A DNA stretch of 64,000 bases from NCBI RefSeq assembly GCF_006352475.1, contig NZ_VCMZ01000001.1:2728001-2792000 (forward strand), given 5' to 3'. Under the pieces are notes generated by a model. It was not told where the DNA came from. It was given only the letters and a program-made list of their open reading frames with translations, and did not search any database. Source of the stretch: Acinetobacter pullicarnis (GTDB lineage: Bacteria > Pseudomonadota > Gammaproteobacteria > Pseudomonadales > Moraxellaceae). The translations under genes were made by a program, and so were the position numbers. Below are positions 49,648 to 57,878 of the stretch, one piece after another; positions within the stretch are counted from its first letter, which is position 1, and each line of letters starts with the position of its first letter.

Positions 49648-49675
49648 CCCTAGCACAGATGATTCTCAAACAGCT

Positions 49676-50344
49676 TCACTTCAACTCATAAATTTCTTTT
49701 TGTGCAGCAAGCACGAAATTATTCAGATGCATTTGCAGTTCCTCAAATGCTTTTTTAAAGTCATGTAATTGCACTTGCGCCTCGGCATAACTGGCATCAA
49801 AAGAAACATAGATCTCCCACGCAGCCGTGTTGATTTTTTTCATATCATTCTTAATATTTAAATGATGATCAACATTGAGATCGAGATAAATCATAATTTT
49901 TGCAGCCAACGCATTGAGCTGATATAAATCTTCTTTAATATAGTGTTGACTCTTTTCAATGCTGACCTCCCCTTCACAAATATAATGATTGTGGATGGTC
50001 ACTCCAGAAGCATTCTCAAATAATTCAAACTGAAAATAATATTCTGCAATCAATTTTCGCAGTTGCAGCAGATTGTCACTTTTTAAATCGGTGAGTTTCA
50101 ATTCATTTTGCGCAGAGATTAAATATTTATTCGAAGCAATGGTTTGTTCAGTGGTTTTTCTCACAATATAAGCCGTGATTAAAAAGCCAATCAAACTCAC
50201 CACACAAGACAGCAAGATCGAAATGGCCACCACCCAATCGGTGGAATGTAATAACTCTAAATTAATTTTCTGATCACTGGCTTGTTCTAAAACAATGGTT
50301 TGAACATTTTCTTGTTGTGCCACACGCATTCCCTCAACAGCCAT
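49676..50344 (-). CDS. Membrane-anchored hypothetical protein
   Basis: A protein of up to 222 residues. One membrane helix (about 38-60: AISILLSCVVSLIGFLITAY) is followed by a long helical cytosolic part, probably coiled coil. I see no catalytic motif. Two starts are possible (50344 and 50329), both with weak ribosome-site spacing. Upstream, at 50397-50466, lies one copy of an imperfect duplication that may include the gene's promoter. Confidence 0.7.
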   Translation of the reverse strand: MAVEGMRVAQQENVQTIVLEQASDQKINLELLHSTDWVVAISILLSCVVSLIGFLITAYIVRKTTEQTIASNKYLISAQNELKLTDLKSDNLLQLRKLIAEYYFQFELFENASGVTIHNHYICEGEVSIEKSQHYIKEDLYQLNALAAKIMIYLDLNVDHHLNIKNDMKKINTAAWEIYVSFDASYAEAQVQLHDFKKAFEELQMHLNNFVLAAQKEIYELK

Positions 50345-50396
50345 TCAATATAAAACCTGAATACCAATGCAGTCTTTTAAATCAATGACGATAACC

Positions 50397-50466
50397 CATT
50401 TAAATAGCGATTGTTTAATACTTATTTCACAAATTTAAAGCATAGCGTCGAATAATCAAGCAAAAG
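50397..50466. repeat. Imperfect direct repeat, copy A
   Basis: About 70 bp aligns with 52794-52862 at roughly 85-88% identity by eye. Both share AATACTTATTTCACAAA and GAATAATCAAGCAAA. Both lie just upstream of leftward genes. On the minus strand both contain TTGCTT, 18 bases, then a TTTAAA/TTTAAT hexamer, a possible promoter. Confidence 0.75.
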
Positions 50467-50568
50467 ACCACTGTTGTAACAAATGAACTATTAACCAAAG
50501 TTATTTAGTTGGTCGTGTCACCCCTTGTTGCACAGGGTTTCTCCAGTTCCTGTAACTGCTCCATAGCC

Positions 50569-50707
50569 CTACAGTTTAATTTTTTGTTCTTGGTCTGAAT
50601 GTAGCTGTAAATTTCCTGTCTCTAAATCACAGACCATAGAGCGTTTGTCGGTAGCAATAAGAATACAGTCTTCCCAATATGCTGAGAGGGTAATGCTCCC
50701 CCCTTAA
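50569..50707 (-). pseudogene. C-terminal gene remnant
   Basis: After an in-frame stop, 44 codons without a start read like a protein C-terminus: SITLSAYWEDCILIATDKRS, then MVCDLETGNLQLH, ending in TAG at 50569-50571. The content (hydrophobic strands alternating with charged turns) looks coding. I do not recognise the parent family. Confidence 0.45.
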
Positions 50708-50859
50708 ATAATTATTTCGCATAAGGTGTATTATGTTGATTTTAGATTTTCTAATCATTCCAAGAAAAGTGTAAATAATAATAGTCATCTTGATATGTAA
50801 CTACATAATCAAGATAGCAAACATCAAATGAGCTGTTATCTAGCAAATATAGCTTTAAC

Positions 50860-51255
50860 TCATATTCTGAATATGCTTTCCAGAAGTTCTATAATTTTTG
50901 AAATTATATTTTTTTTAACAATCTCATGCTCATCTGAAATTTGAAAATTGTCACCAAAGAGCCATTCATTTAAGGATTTATTAAGCTGCGTTTTCCAACC
51001 TAATATTGGTTCATATGTAAAATTTAATTTAGAAAATGGAGAGTGATTATATTCAGAGTGTCTTATTGATTCTCGAATAAAAAATTCTGTGAGACTATTT
51101 TGAAGTGAACCTTTGTTATATATGGGCTCTATATAAAAATCATGCGATACAGTATGACTGTTTAAGGTAGCCATACAATCTAAATAAGCATTTAGAATAA
51201 ATAATTTATGATCAGTTTTGGAGTGTTTTTGAACATTCATATCAGTTTTCAACAT
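50860..51255 (-). CDS. Hypothetical protein, up to 131 aa
   Basis: A soluble protein rich in Asn, Ser, Ile and His, with no recognised domain (EPILGWKTQLNKSLNEWLFG in the middle). Two starts are possible (51255 or 51240), neither with a strong ribosome site. It lies in the accessory patch next to a transposase remnant and is likely acquired. Confidence 0.5.
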   Translation of the reverse strand: MLKTDMNVQKHSKTDHKLFILNAYLDCMATLNSHTVSHDFYIEPIYNKGSLQNSLTEFFIRESIRHSEYNHSPFSKLNFTYEPILGWKTQLNKSLNEWLFGDNFQISDEHEIVKKNIISKIIELLESIFRI

Positions 51256-51394
51256 TCTAAGAGTTCTATCGCATTAAGGATTTCGGATCAATTTAACATA
51301 ATGGGCGTTATATGAAGTTCAGATGTAAGTCCAAAATAGAAATGTCCGCTTATAGAATACTCTTTTCAGAAGTTTTCTTAGCGGGCCGTTTAAG

Positions 51395-51562
51395 ATGTTG
51401 GTATCTATGTCGGATAAAGAACTTAAGCAATTGTCAGTCTTGCAAGAAATCTGTGATCGGCGCATTACACAATCTAAAGCCACTCAGCTATTACAAATAT
51501 CAGAACGCCAGATTCGGAGATTAATTCAAGGATACAAGGTTCAGGGTGATGCAAACTATTAA
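51395..51562 (+). pseudogene. Transposase N-terminal remnant (ISNCY/IS1202-like helix-turn-helix)
   Basis: From ATG 51395 the frame reads MLVSMSDKELKQLSVLQEIC, then DRRITQSKATQLLQISERQI and RRLIQGYKVQGDANY, and ends in TAA after 55 codons. This is the N-terminal helix-turn-helix of ISNCY-type transposases, which are normally about 400 residues, so only the start survives. The bases just upstream (TAAGTCCAAAATAGAAATGT, around 51327-51346) look like an IS terminal region. No matching right end was found. Confidence 0.75.
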
Positions 51563-51590
51563 TAGAATGAGCAAAGACCTTCTCAAAAAT
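51561..51590. repeat. Short direct repeat, copy 1
   Basis: AATAGAATGAGCAAA followed by a near match (ACCTTCTC, then AAAA) recurs at 52088-52117. The two copies bracket the 113-aa membrane-protein gene. Confidence 0.7.
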
Positions 51591-51621
51591 TCATAAAAAC
51601 AAAATAGTTGTGAATATATTT

Positions 51622-51657
51622 CCTCACTTTCTACGGGCAGATCAAAGTGAGGATTTT
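51622..51657 (+). terminator. Possible terminator in the accessory patch
   Basis: The arms CCTCACTTT and AAAGTGAGG (9 bp) enclose a 13-base loop and are followed by ATTTTT on the plus strand. Confidence 0.55.
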
Positions 51658-51716
51658 TGCATAACATTACCTAGAGACTAATATTCATTTTAGGGAATTT
51701 TTAATACGACAGAACC

Positions 51717-52058
51717 CTAATATTCAAAATACTTTTCTGGGTAAAAAGTCAAATATATTACAAGAATGAATGGTAATAATGTTCCTAACAAAGAGCAATA
51801 TCTTAAAAAAATATCCAAATCACTCGAGTTTTCATTTACAGACGGTGATCCAAATACTGGGGTATTATTGAGTACGACTATCAATGGCATAGGTATTAAC
51901 AAATATAAAAAAAGACTGGGAAAGTAAAAATCAGCCCTGAATATAAAATAGTATCTAACTGTAATAATAAAACTTATGACTATTGAAGCAATAGATAGAT
52001 ATTTACGATATTTCCCCATTAAATAATTTAACAATATATATTTCATCATAACGAACAT
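51717..52058 (-). CDS. Hypothetical membrane protein, 113 aa
   Basis: Three hydrophobic segments (about 20-40, 45-65 and 88-107), a charged loop (GSPSVNENSSDLD) and a C-terminal YPEKYFEY. No family is recognised. Starts at 52058, 52049 and 52046 are possible. It is very AT-rich and lies between short direct repeats in the accessory patch. Confidence 0.5.
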   Translation of the reverse strand: MFVMMKYILLNYLMGKYRKYLSIASIVISFIITVRYYFIFRADFYFPSLFLYLLIPMPLIVVLNNTPVFGSPSVNENSSDLDIFLRYCSLLGTLLPFILVIYLTFYPEKYFEY

Positions 52059-52087
52059 CCTGATTGCCTAGGATTCTTTATACATCC

Positions 52088-52117
52088 AATAGAATGAGCA
52101 AATACCTTCTCCAAAAT
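52088..52117. repeat. Short direct repeat, copy 2
   Basis: The partner of 51561-51590, 527 bases away, with 15 identical leading bases and a single-base insertion in the second half. Confidence 0.7.
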
Positions 52118-52238
52118 GAGGGGCTTTCAATTTACTCAGTCTCGGCCTTACTCACTCTCTCTACATCAACTATTTTGCCATGTTTCGATATTCTGCAACG
52201 CAACATTCGATTAAGTCGGAACGAATACAATTTAACGA

Positions 52239-52652
52239 TCAATCTCTTTCAAGTTCATCATATCTTTTTGAGCCTAGACCAAAATCAGCTTTGTATATTA
52301 ATAGCTTGGTAATATCTTTATTGCAGAGATCCTCTACATCAGCACCAAATTTTTCAATAGCAATTAATTTATCATTTTCAGATTCATGTACTGGAACTTC
52401 ATAAGCCCTTTCAACGAGATTCATGATGCCATCTAGGGCTCTCTGCCTTAGCTTCATATTCCCACTGTATTGCTCTTCTATGCTCTCGAATGTTTGTATT
52501 ATTAGCTCAAGAGATGTTAATCCTTCTTGCCTTTGGGTCATAACAAGCCTAGCTGACTCATTAAATTTTGCACATGCCACGCTATAGTCAATCTCTTGAG
52601 CATTTACATCAAAACCAATAACGGCTAAAAAACAAATTAATATCTTTTTCAT
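52239..52652 (-). CDS. Hypothetical secreted protein, 137 aa
   Basis: An N-terminal signal peptide (MKKILICFLAVIGFDVNAQE) is followed by an acidic helical mature domain with two Cys (VACAKF and DLCNKD), which may form a disulfide. The family is not recognised. Its ATG overlaps the stop of a 25-codon upstream frame (52649-52726) in an ATGA, which suggests translational coupling. Confidence 0.6.
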   Translation of the reverse strand: MKKILICFLAVIGFDVNAQEIDYSVACAKFNESARLVMTQRQEGLTSLELIIQTFESIEEQYSGNMKLRQRALDGIMNLVERAYEVPVHESENDKLIAIEKFGADVEDLCNKDITKLLIYKADFGLGSKRYDELERD

Positions 52653-52726
52653 GTGCTAAACATTGCTTTATATTTCGCTATATTATCTGCATCATAAAGT
52701 TTTAAAGCAAATAGATACTGCTCCAT
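52649..52726 (-). CDS. Micro-ORF (25 aa) coupled to the 137-aa secreted protein, possibly a gene remnant
   Basis: From ATG 52726 the frame gives MEQYLFALKLYDADNIAKYK, then AMFST, and stops in the ATGA that starts the next gene. The content resembles a helical-repeat C-terminus, so this may be the tail of a lost upstream gene. An in-frame stop lies shortly upstream. No ribosome site is obvious. Confidence 0.35.
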   Translation of the reverse strand: MEQYLFALKLYDADNIAKYKAMFST

Positions 52727-52793
52727 TGCTCTAATTCAGCTTAAATGCAAAGACTGAACACCGACCCAATTCCTTAAATAAATCAAAGCAACT

Positions 52794-52862
52794 CATTTAA
52801 ATAACGACTATGTAATACTTATTTCACAAAATTAAAGCAGAGCCTTGAATAATCAAGCAAAG
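52794..52862. repeat. Imperfect direct repeat, copy B
   Basis: The partner of 50397-50466. It is followed, as copy A is a little further on, by a similar GTCGTRTC segment. The two copies bracket about 2.4 kb of accessory DNA. Confidence 0.75.
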
Positions 52863-53005
52863 TCATTCAACCAGTCGTATCCCCAATGGCCCACTTCTTG
52901 GTTTTAACTTGAACACATACGCATACAACGAGGCGCAGCATCGAAGTATTAAAAAGCCAATAGCGTGCACGACAATTAAATATGCTTAGGCTATTGAAAG
53001 TTTAA

Positions 53006-53036
53006 ATTTATACACGATTCAGTTCACTGTATAAAT
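53006..53036 (+). promoter_or_regulatory. Candidate promoter of ybgC-tolQRA overlapping a dyad
   Basis: TTTATA (53007-53012) and TATAAAT (53030-53036), with a 17-base spacer, make a plausible sigma-70 promoter. The same bases form 9-bp inverted arms, ATTTATACA and TGTATAAAT, separated by 13 bases, so an operator is possible. It lies about 175 bp upstream of the ybgC start. Confidence 0.45.
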
Positions 53037-53212
53037 ATGCTTCAGCAATTCAACTTCACCGCAGTTTGATCTCTTGCGCCATTTGCCACAAAAATCATTA
53101 TGATAAACTCCCCGCTATATTCAAACATCTGCATCAAACAACTTCGCAGCCTTCACACTATGCTGTAAGCGGTTTAGCACATCATCTTATTTATAAGGGA
53201 CACTCGATTCAC

Positions 53213-53620
53213 ATGGCCAATCATTTCGAATTCCAAATTCGCGTTTATATTGAAGATACAGATGCAGGTGGTATTGTTTATCACGCCAATCACATTCGTT
53301 TTATGGAACGCGCACGTACCGAATGGCTCCGCGCTTCTGGAATCGATCATTATTGGCATCAAAAAGATTATCACTTTGTAGTACATAAGATTTCTTTGAA
53401 ATATAAGCGTGCTATCCTGATGGACGATCTCATTACTGTGACGGCGAGCGTCGTTTCTTGTAAATCTACATCATTTGTATTGCAACAGAATATTTATCGT
53501 GGTGAAATCATGCTTGCTTCTGGCGAGGTAGAGTTGGCATGTATCAGTACAGCAATGAAACCGCTCAGACTTCCAAACCAAATTCGTGAGCTAATTCAAA
53601 AGGAATTGGCCCATGCATAA
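53213..53620 (+). CDS. ybgC: Tol-Pal associated acyl-CoA thioesterase YbgC
   Basis: A protein of 135 residues with the hotdog-fold motif YIEDTDAGGIVYHANHIRFM, then ERARTEWLR, which includes the catalytic Asp of the 4HBT family. AAGGGA 11 bases upstream supports ATG 53213; the longer reading to 53066 would add 49 unconserved residues. It is the first gene of the tol cluster, as in other Gammaproteobacteria. Confidence 0.95.
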   Translation: MANHFEFQIRVYIEDTDAGGIVYHANHIRFMERARTEWLRASGIDHYWHQKDYHFVVHKISLKYKRAILMDDLITVTASVVSCKSTSFVLQQNIYRGEIMLASGEVELACISTAMKPLRLPNQIRELIQKELAHA

Positions 53621-53643
53621 AAATATGATTGGCACATGTACCT

Positions 53644-54342
53644 ATGGCAACACAAATCGAATCTTCACTGCACATCTCTGATCTAATCTTACAAGCGAGC
53701 CCCGTGGTTCAAGCGGTCATGCTAATTTTAGTACTCGCGTCCCTATTCAGTTGGTACGTGATTGCTAAACTGCATATGCGCTATAAAAAAGCCCGTCAAG
53801 GCGATGAGCATTTTCAAAAAGTCTTTTGGTCTGGTGCAGAGTTGAATACCTTATTCAACAATGCGCAGGTCAATTCTAAACGCGAAGGTTTAGAAGATAT
53901 TTTCTATCATGGTTTAGGTGAATTCCTCAAACTGAAAAAACGCCATGCCGAAACCAATTCAATGATTGCTGGTACTGAACGTATCTTAGGCGTTGGACTC
54001 AGCCGAGACCAAGGCCATCTTGAAAGTGGTCTGAATGTATTGGCCAGTATCGGTTCAGTTGCACCTTATATTGGTTTATTTGGTACGGTTTGGGGCATTA
54101 TGAATGCCTTTATTGGTCTGGCTCAAGTTGAGCAAGTGACTTTAGCAACCGTTGCACCAGGTATTGCCGAAGCGTTAATTGCAACTGCCATTGGTTTATT
54201 CGCTGCAATTCCTGCAGTGTTAGCATTTAACCATTACACCTCAAAAGGCGAAGAGATCTATTCAGATCGCGCTTTATTCGCTGAAGAAATGATGGCACTC
54301 CTGCAACGTCAATCTGTGGATACGACACAGGAAGCTGAATAA
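53644..54342 (+). CDS. tolQ: Tol-Pal proton channel protein TolQ
   Basis: A protein of 232 residues of the ExbB/TolQ/MotA family. It has an N-terminal helix (about 20-42) and a central and C-terminal helical pair around [20 protein letters not shown] and [20 protein letters not shown]. It forms the proton-driven motor with TolR. The ATG at 53644 has a weak ribosome site, so coupling to ybgC is possible. The stop overlaps tolR by one base (TAATG). Confidence 0.95.
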   Translation: MATQIESSLHISDLILQASPVVQAVMLILVLASLFSWYVIAKLHMRYKKARQGDEHFQKVFWSGAELNTLFNNAQVNSKREGLEDIFYHGLGEFLKLKKRHAETNSMIAGTERILGVGLSRDQGHLESGLNVLASIGSVAPYIGLFGTVWGIMNAFIGLAQVEQVTLATVAPGIAEALIATAIGLFAAIPAVLAFNHYTSKGEEIYSDRALFAEEMMALLQRQSVDTTQEAE

Positions 54343-54791
54343 TGGCAATTCAACGTTCTAGTCGTTTCAAACGCATCAAAAAACCACTGCAAAGTGATAT
54401 GAATGTCGTGCCTTATATTGACGTCATGTTGGTGCTGCTGGTGATTTTTATGGTCACCGCACCGATGATCACATCAGGGGTTAAAGTCGATCTTCCTCAA
54501 GCCAACAACAATCCGATTGTGAGCGAAGATACGCCTGCAATGGTGACGTTAAATGCCGAAGGAAAAATTCTTTTAGAATATAAAGATCATAAGCAAGAAG
54601 AACTCTCCCTTGAGCAGTTAAAAGAGATTTTAAGTGCAGCACAAACAGAGGCACAAGAAAATAAAACTCAATTAACTGTACTCATCAATGGTGACCAAAC
54701 TCGAGCCTACGGTGATGTAATGGGGCTCATGGCGACATTACAAGATGCAGGATTGACTCAAGTTGGATTACTGACCGAGCCGATTAAGTAA
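54342..54791 (+). CDS. tolR: Tol-Pal protein TolR
   Basis: A protein of 149 residues of the ExbD/TolR family. One membrane helix begins [20 protein letters not shown] and contains the essential Asp (YIDVML). The periplasmic domain ends VGLLTEPIK. It couples proton flow to TolA. Confidence 0.95.
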   Translation: MAIQRSSRFKRIKKPLQSDMNVVPYIDVMLVLLVIFMVTAPMITSGVKVDLPQANNNPIVSEDTPAMVTLNAEGKILLEYKDHKQEELSLEQLKEILSAAQTEAQENKTQLTVLINGDQTRAYGDVMGLMATLQDAGLTQVGLLTEPIK

Positions 54792-54794
54792 GTT

Positions 54795-56174
54795 ATGAAA
54801 GATTCTAAGCAACCACCTTCTAAAGAAAAAATCATCGCACTCGGGTTTACCGTTGCGGTGCATGTGGTGGCCATTACGGGTTTACTTTTTTTGGGTCTAA
54901 GTAAAGTTCCTGAACCACCAAAACCCATTAAGACGATTCTCATTAAACCCGAAGATATTCCACTGCCAGAACCCAAGCCAGTAGAAGTAACCGATGCGCC
55001 TGAAACTGCACAGGAAAATGTCGCAGCGCCACAGCCAAGCGGCCCTTCCCCTGCTGAACGACAAGCAGTTGCTGCGGCAAAAGCATTGCAGCTCAAACAT
55101 CAAGCTGAACAAAATGCCAATGCCCAAGCCGCTGCCAAAGCCAAACAACAAGCGGAGGCTGCTGAAAAAGCCCATCAAGCGGCCTTAGAAAAAGCACGCC
55201 AAGCCAATACCGCGGCTGAACGTGCCAAAGCCCAAGCACTGGTAAAACAACAGCAACAAGCAGCTGAAAAAGCAAGAAAAGAAGCACAACAACGCGCACA
55301 AGCCGAAGCAACCGCGAAAGCCAATGCTGAAGCTGCGGCAAAAGCAAAAGCCATAGCGGTTGAAAAGGTCCGTAATGCGCAAATTGCACGCGACAAAGCC
55401 AATGCCGATAAACTTGCGCGTGATAAAGCTGCACGTGACAAAGCTGCTGCTGATAAAGCAAATGCTGACAAACTTGCGCGCGATAAAGCTGCACGTGACA
55501 AGGCTGCTGCTGATAAAGCCAATGCCGACAAACTTGCGCGTGATAAAGCTGCCCGTGACAAGGCTGCTGCTGATAAAGCCAATGCTGACAAACTTGCACG
55601 TGATAAAGCTGCCCGTGACAAGGCTGCTGCAGATAAAGCCAATGCTGACAAACTTGCGCGTGATAAAACTGCACGTGACAAGGCTGCCGCTGATAAAGCC
55701 AATGCTGACAAACTTGCGCGCGATAAAGCTGCACGTGACAAGGCTGCTGCTGATAAAGCCGCTCGAGATAAAGCTGCCCGTGATAAGGCTGCTGCTGATA
55801 AAGCCGCGCGTGACAAAGCTGCTCGTGACAAAGCTGCTCGTGATAAAGCCATTAATGATGAACTTGAAGGTGCAAGTAAAACCACCAACACGCAGAATGC
55901 GAAAAGAACGGCTTCAAATTCTGTTGGTGCGTTTAAAAGTAAAGTCAAATCTTCTTGGAATCCACCTCTTGGCAAGACTGGAGAAAAGGCCACAGTTAGT
56001 GTTGTCTTAAATGAAAACGGCTCAATTGCCAGTGTCAATGTCATTGCATCTGACCCCAATGTAAAAGCCAGTGCTGAAAAAGCAGTTCGTGCTGCGGCAC
56101 CCTATCCAATGCCTGCAGATCCTGAGGCAAGGAAACTAGCGCGATCTTTTAAAACTGTACTCACTGTGCAATAA
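54795..56174 (+). CDS. tolA: Tol-Pal protein TolA
   Basis: A protein of 459 residues. It has an N-terminal membrane anchor (about 18-36), a long Ala/Lys/Asp-rich helical domain II, and a C-terminal domain III (SSWNPPLGKTGEKATVSVVL, then SAEKAVRAAAPYPMPADPEA). Domain II includes six exact-length 20-residue repeats (ANADKLARDKAARDKAAADK type). It spans the periplasm and contacts Pal and TolB. It starts 3 bp after tolR. Confidence 0.95.
   Translation: MKDSKQPPSKEKIIALGFTVAVHVVAITGLLFLGLSKVPEPPKPIKTILIKPEDIPLPEPKPVEVTDAPETAQENVAAPQPSGPSPAERQAVAAAKALQLKHQAEQNANAQAAAKAKQQAEAAEKAHQAALEKARQANTAAERAKAQALVKQQQQAAEKARKEAQQRAQAEATAKANAEAAAKAKAIAVEKVRNAQIARDKANADKLARDKAARDKAAADKANADKLARDKAARDKAAADKANADKLARDKAARDKAAADKANADKLARDKAARDKAAADKANADKLARDKTARDKAAADKANADKLARDKAARDKAAADKAARDKAARDKAAADKAARDKAARDKAARDKAINDELEGASKTTNTQNAKRTASNSVGAFKSKVKSSWNPPLGKTGEKATVSVVLNENGSIASVNVIASDPNVKASAEKAVRAAAPYPMPADPEARKLARSFKTVLTVQ
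55398..55757 (+). repeat. Six 60-bp tandem repeats in tolA domain II
   Basis: Each unit codes ANADKLARDKAARDKAAADK; one has Thr in place of an Ala. Units differ by a few synonymous or transition changes. Shorter AARDK-type repeats follow to about 55850. Such arrays are prone to gain or loss of units without loss of frame. Confidence 0.93.
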
Positions 56175-56181
56175 ACAGAAT

Positions 56182-56207
56182 ATCCCTGCCCTGCGCAGGG
56201 ATTTTTT
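56182..56207 (+). terminator. Terminator after tolA
   Basis: The arms ATCCCTGC and GCAGGGAT (8 bp) enclose a 5-base loop and are followed by TTTTT. Confidence 0.88.
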
Positions 56208-56542
56208 ATTGTTCATCACAAGTGATACTGCCCCTTATTAATTTTTAAATACTGTTAAAAACATCACTGCAAACCTCACCGTTAAATAATGTGAAACTTG
56301 CAGTAATAATCAATCTCATCTATTTGAATCTTGTCTCCCGATGCTCACGGCAGCTTTGACAATCGGCTTGGCTACCAAAAAAAGCATGACACATGCTATT
56401 CACTAGATTATGATCATTTTAATTTTAATTTATTGATTCATTTTTTATTCATCATTGCGTGCTTTATATAGCTTAGAATCATGCGGTTATGCTAGAAAAT
56501 GAACGTAACTGAACAAACAATATATTGAGTATATGACGACCA
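56208..56542. other. 335-bp region between tolA terminator and tolB
   Basis: This is probably the promoter region for tolB-pal. A TATATA hexamer lies around 56464-56470 with a TTTTTA-like -35 about 17 bp upstream; this is a weak match. No gene is seen. Confidence 0.5.
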
Positions 56543-57826
56543 ATGAAAATTATGACTAGACATCTTCTCGGTTTGGCCATAGTGGCAGCGCTTAGCCCTG
56601 CACTCGTGACCACCGCTTCCGCACAGCTTTACTTTGAAATTGCCAAAGCGCCAGAACAAGCGCCAAAAATTGCCATCATTCCGTTCAGTAATGATCGTGC
56701 GTTTTACCCGATTATTGAAAATGACTTAAATCGCTCAGGACGTTTTAGCAGTGCTTCAACCAATTTGCCTGCAACAGCGACACTTAACAATGTCAATGCA
56801 GCAGAATGGAAAGCCGCAGGCGTTCCCTATGTGGTGCTTGGTGAGGTAAAACCAACAGCAGATGGCTCCTATGTGATCCATTACCAACTGTATGATGTCG
56901 AAAAACAAAGCTATTTATTAAATGAACAGTTGACCGTTCCTGCTTCGCGTGTACGTTCAGCCTCACATATGATCAGTGACACCATCTATCAAGCACTCAC
57001 TGGGATTAAAGGTGACTTTACGGGGCGTATTGCTTATGTATTGCGTAATCAGGCAACCCCTGCGCAGCGCTATACCTTACAAATTGCTGATACTGATGGC
57101 GAACAACCCAAAACCGTACTGAGCTCGCGTGATCCAATTTTATCGCCAGCATGGACACCGGATGCCAAAAAAATCGCCTATGTGTCTTTTGAAACCAAAC
57201 GACCTGCCATTTATTTGCAAGACTTGGCAACAGGACAACGTGAAGTCTTGGCTAAATTTGTCGGTTTAAATGGTGCGCCAAGTTTTTCACCAGATGGGCA
57301 AACCATGCTGTTCACCGCATCGATGCATGGCAATCCTGAAATTTACCAGATGGATTTAAATACCCGTCAAGTCACCCGTATGACCAATGACAGCGCGATT
57401 GATACCGAAGCGCGTTATGCCCCAGATGGTAAATCCTTTATTTTCACCTCAGATCGTGGTGGCTCTGCACAGATCTATCGCTATACATTTAACGATAGCT
57501 CAGTCAAACGCCTAACCTTTAGAGGCGCATTTAATGCCCGTGGCGCACTCAGCGCTGATGGCAAATATGTCGCTTTGGTACACCGCCCTGCGGGCAGTAA
57601 TTACAAAGTTGCGATTCAAGAAATCTCAACTGGCATTACCAATATTTTAACCCCAACCAGTTTAGATGAATCACCAAGTTTCTCACCGAATGGTCAAATG
57701 GTAGTTTACGCAACACGCGAAGGCAACCGCGGTTTACTTGCGATTATGTCTACAGACGGGCGCTTCCGTATGAATTTGCCAAGTGAACAAGGCGAAGTCC
57801 GCGAACCGGCTTGGGCACCGAAATAA
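56543..57826 (+). CDS. tolB: Tol-Pal periplasmic beta-propeller TolB
   Basis: A protein of 427 residues. A signal peptide (about 1-29, ending TTASAQ) is followed by the N-terminal alpha/beta domain and a six-bladed propeller. The TolB repeats include DPILSPAWTPDAKKIAYVSF, APSFSPDGQTMLFT and ARYAPDGKSFIFTSDRGG. It binds Pal and the TolA C-terminus. Two ATG codons (56543 and 56552) are possible starts. Confidence 0.95.
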   Translation: MKIMTRHLLGLAIVAALSPALVTTASAQLYFEIAKAPEQAPKIAIIPFSNDRAFYPIIENDLNRSGRFSSASTNLPATATLNNVNAAEWKAAGVPYVVLGEVKPTADGSYVIHYQLYDVEKQSYLLNEQLTVPASRVRSASHMISDTIYQALTGIKGDFTGRIAYVLRNQATPAQRYTLQIADTDGEQPKTVLSSRDPILSPAWTPDAKKIAYVSFETKRPAIYLQDLATGQREVLAKFVGLNGAPSFSPDGQTMLFTASMHGNPEIYQMDLNTRQVTRMTNDSAIDTEARYAPDGKSFIFTSDRGGSAQIYRYTFNDSSVKRLTFRGAFNARGALSADGKYVALVHRPAGSNYKVAIQEISTGITNILTPTSLDESPSFSPNGQMVVYATREGNRGLLAIMSTDGRFRMNLPSEQGEVREPAWAPK

Positions 57827-57878
57827 CGCCTCTACACCGACTTCCTCACACTGACTCATTATGTTCATGGAGAACAGC

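Larger units (their letters stand above)
50345..50859. other. 515-bp accessory-border region
   Basis: This contains direct-repeat copy A (50397-50466) and a coding remnant on the minus strand (50707-50569, listed separately). The rest shows no gene. Confidence 0.55.
52727..53212. other. 486-bp region before ybgC
   Basis: This contains direct-repeat copy B (52794-52862) and a candidate promoter at 53007-53036 for ybgC-tolQRA. I see no gene; a frame from 53066 reads into ybgC but is the untranslated leader. Confidence 0.55.

Noticed and set aside
51312..51524. 70-codon plus-strand frame over the transposase remnant
   Set aside because: The correct frame for the transposase is different (ATG 51395). 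This one is a shadow, Cys-rich and without sense.
52064..52312. 82-codon plus-strand frame
   Set aside because: It overlaps the short direct repeat and the end of the 137-aa gene in antisense. There is no ribosome site, so it is judged a chance frame.
53066..53212. 49-residue N-terminal extension of YbgC
   Set aside because: The family starts at the ATG at 53213, which has its own ribosome site. The extension is Cys/His-rich leader sequence with no conservation expected.
55398..55850. Regular repeats that could suggest a CRISPR array
   Set aside because: The units are contiguous, in frame, and code for TolA domain II; there are no unique spacers.
55175..56059. Long antisense frame opposite tolA (about 294 codons)
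   Set aside because: It is a mirror of the Ala/Lys/Asp repeat codons of tolA, giving a repetitive Ala-Leu-Ser product. No ribosome site is seen.
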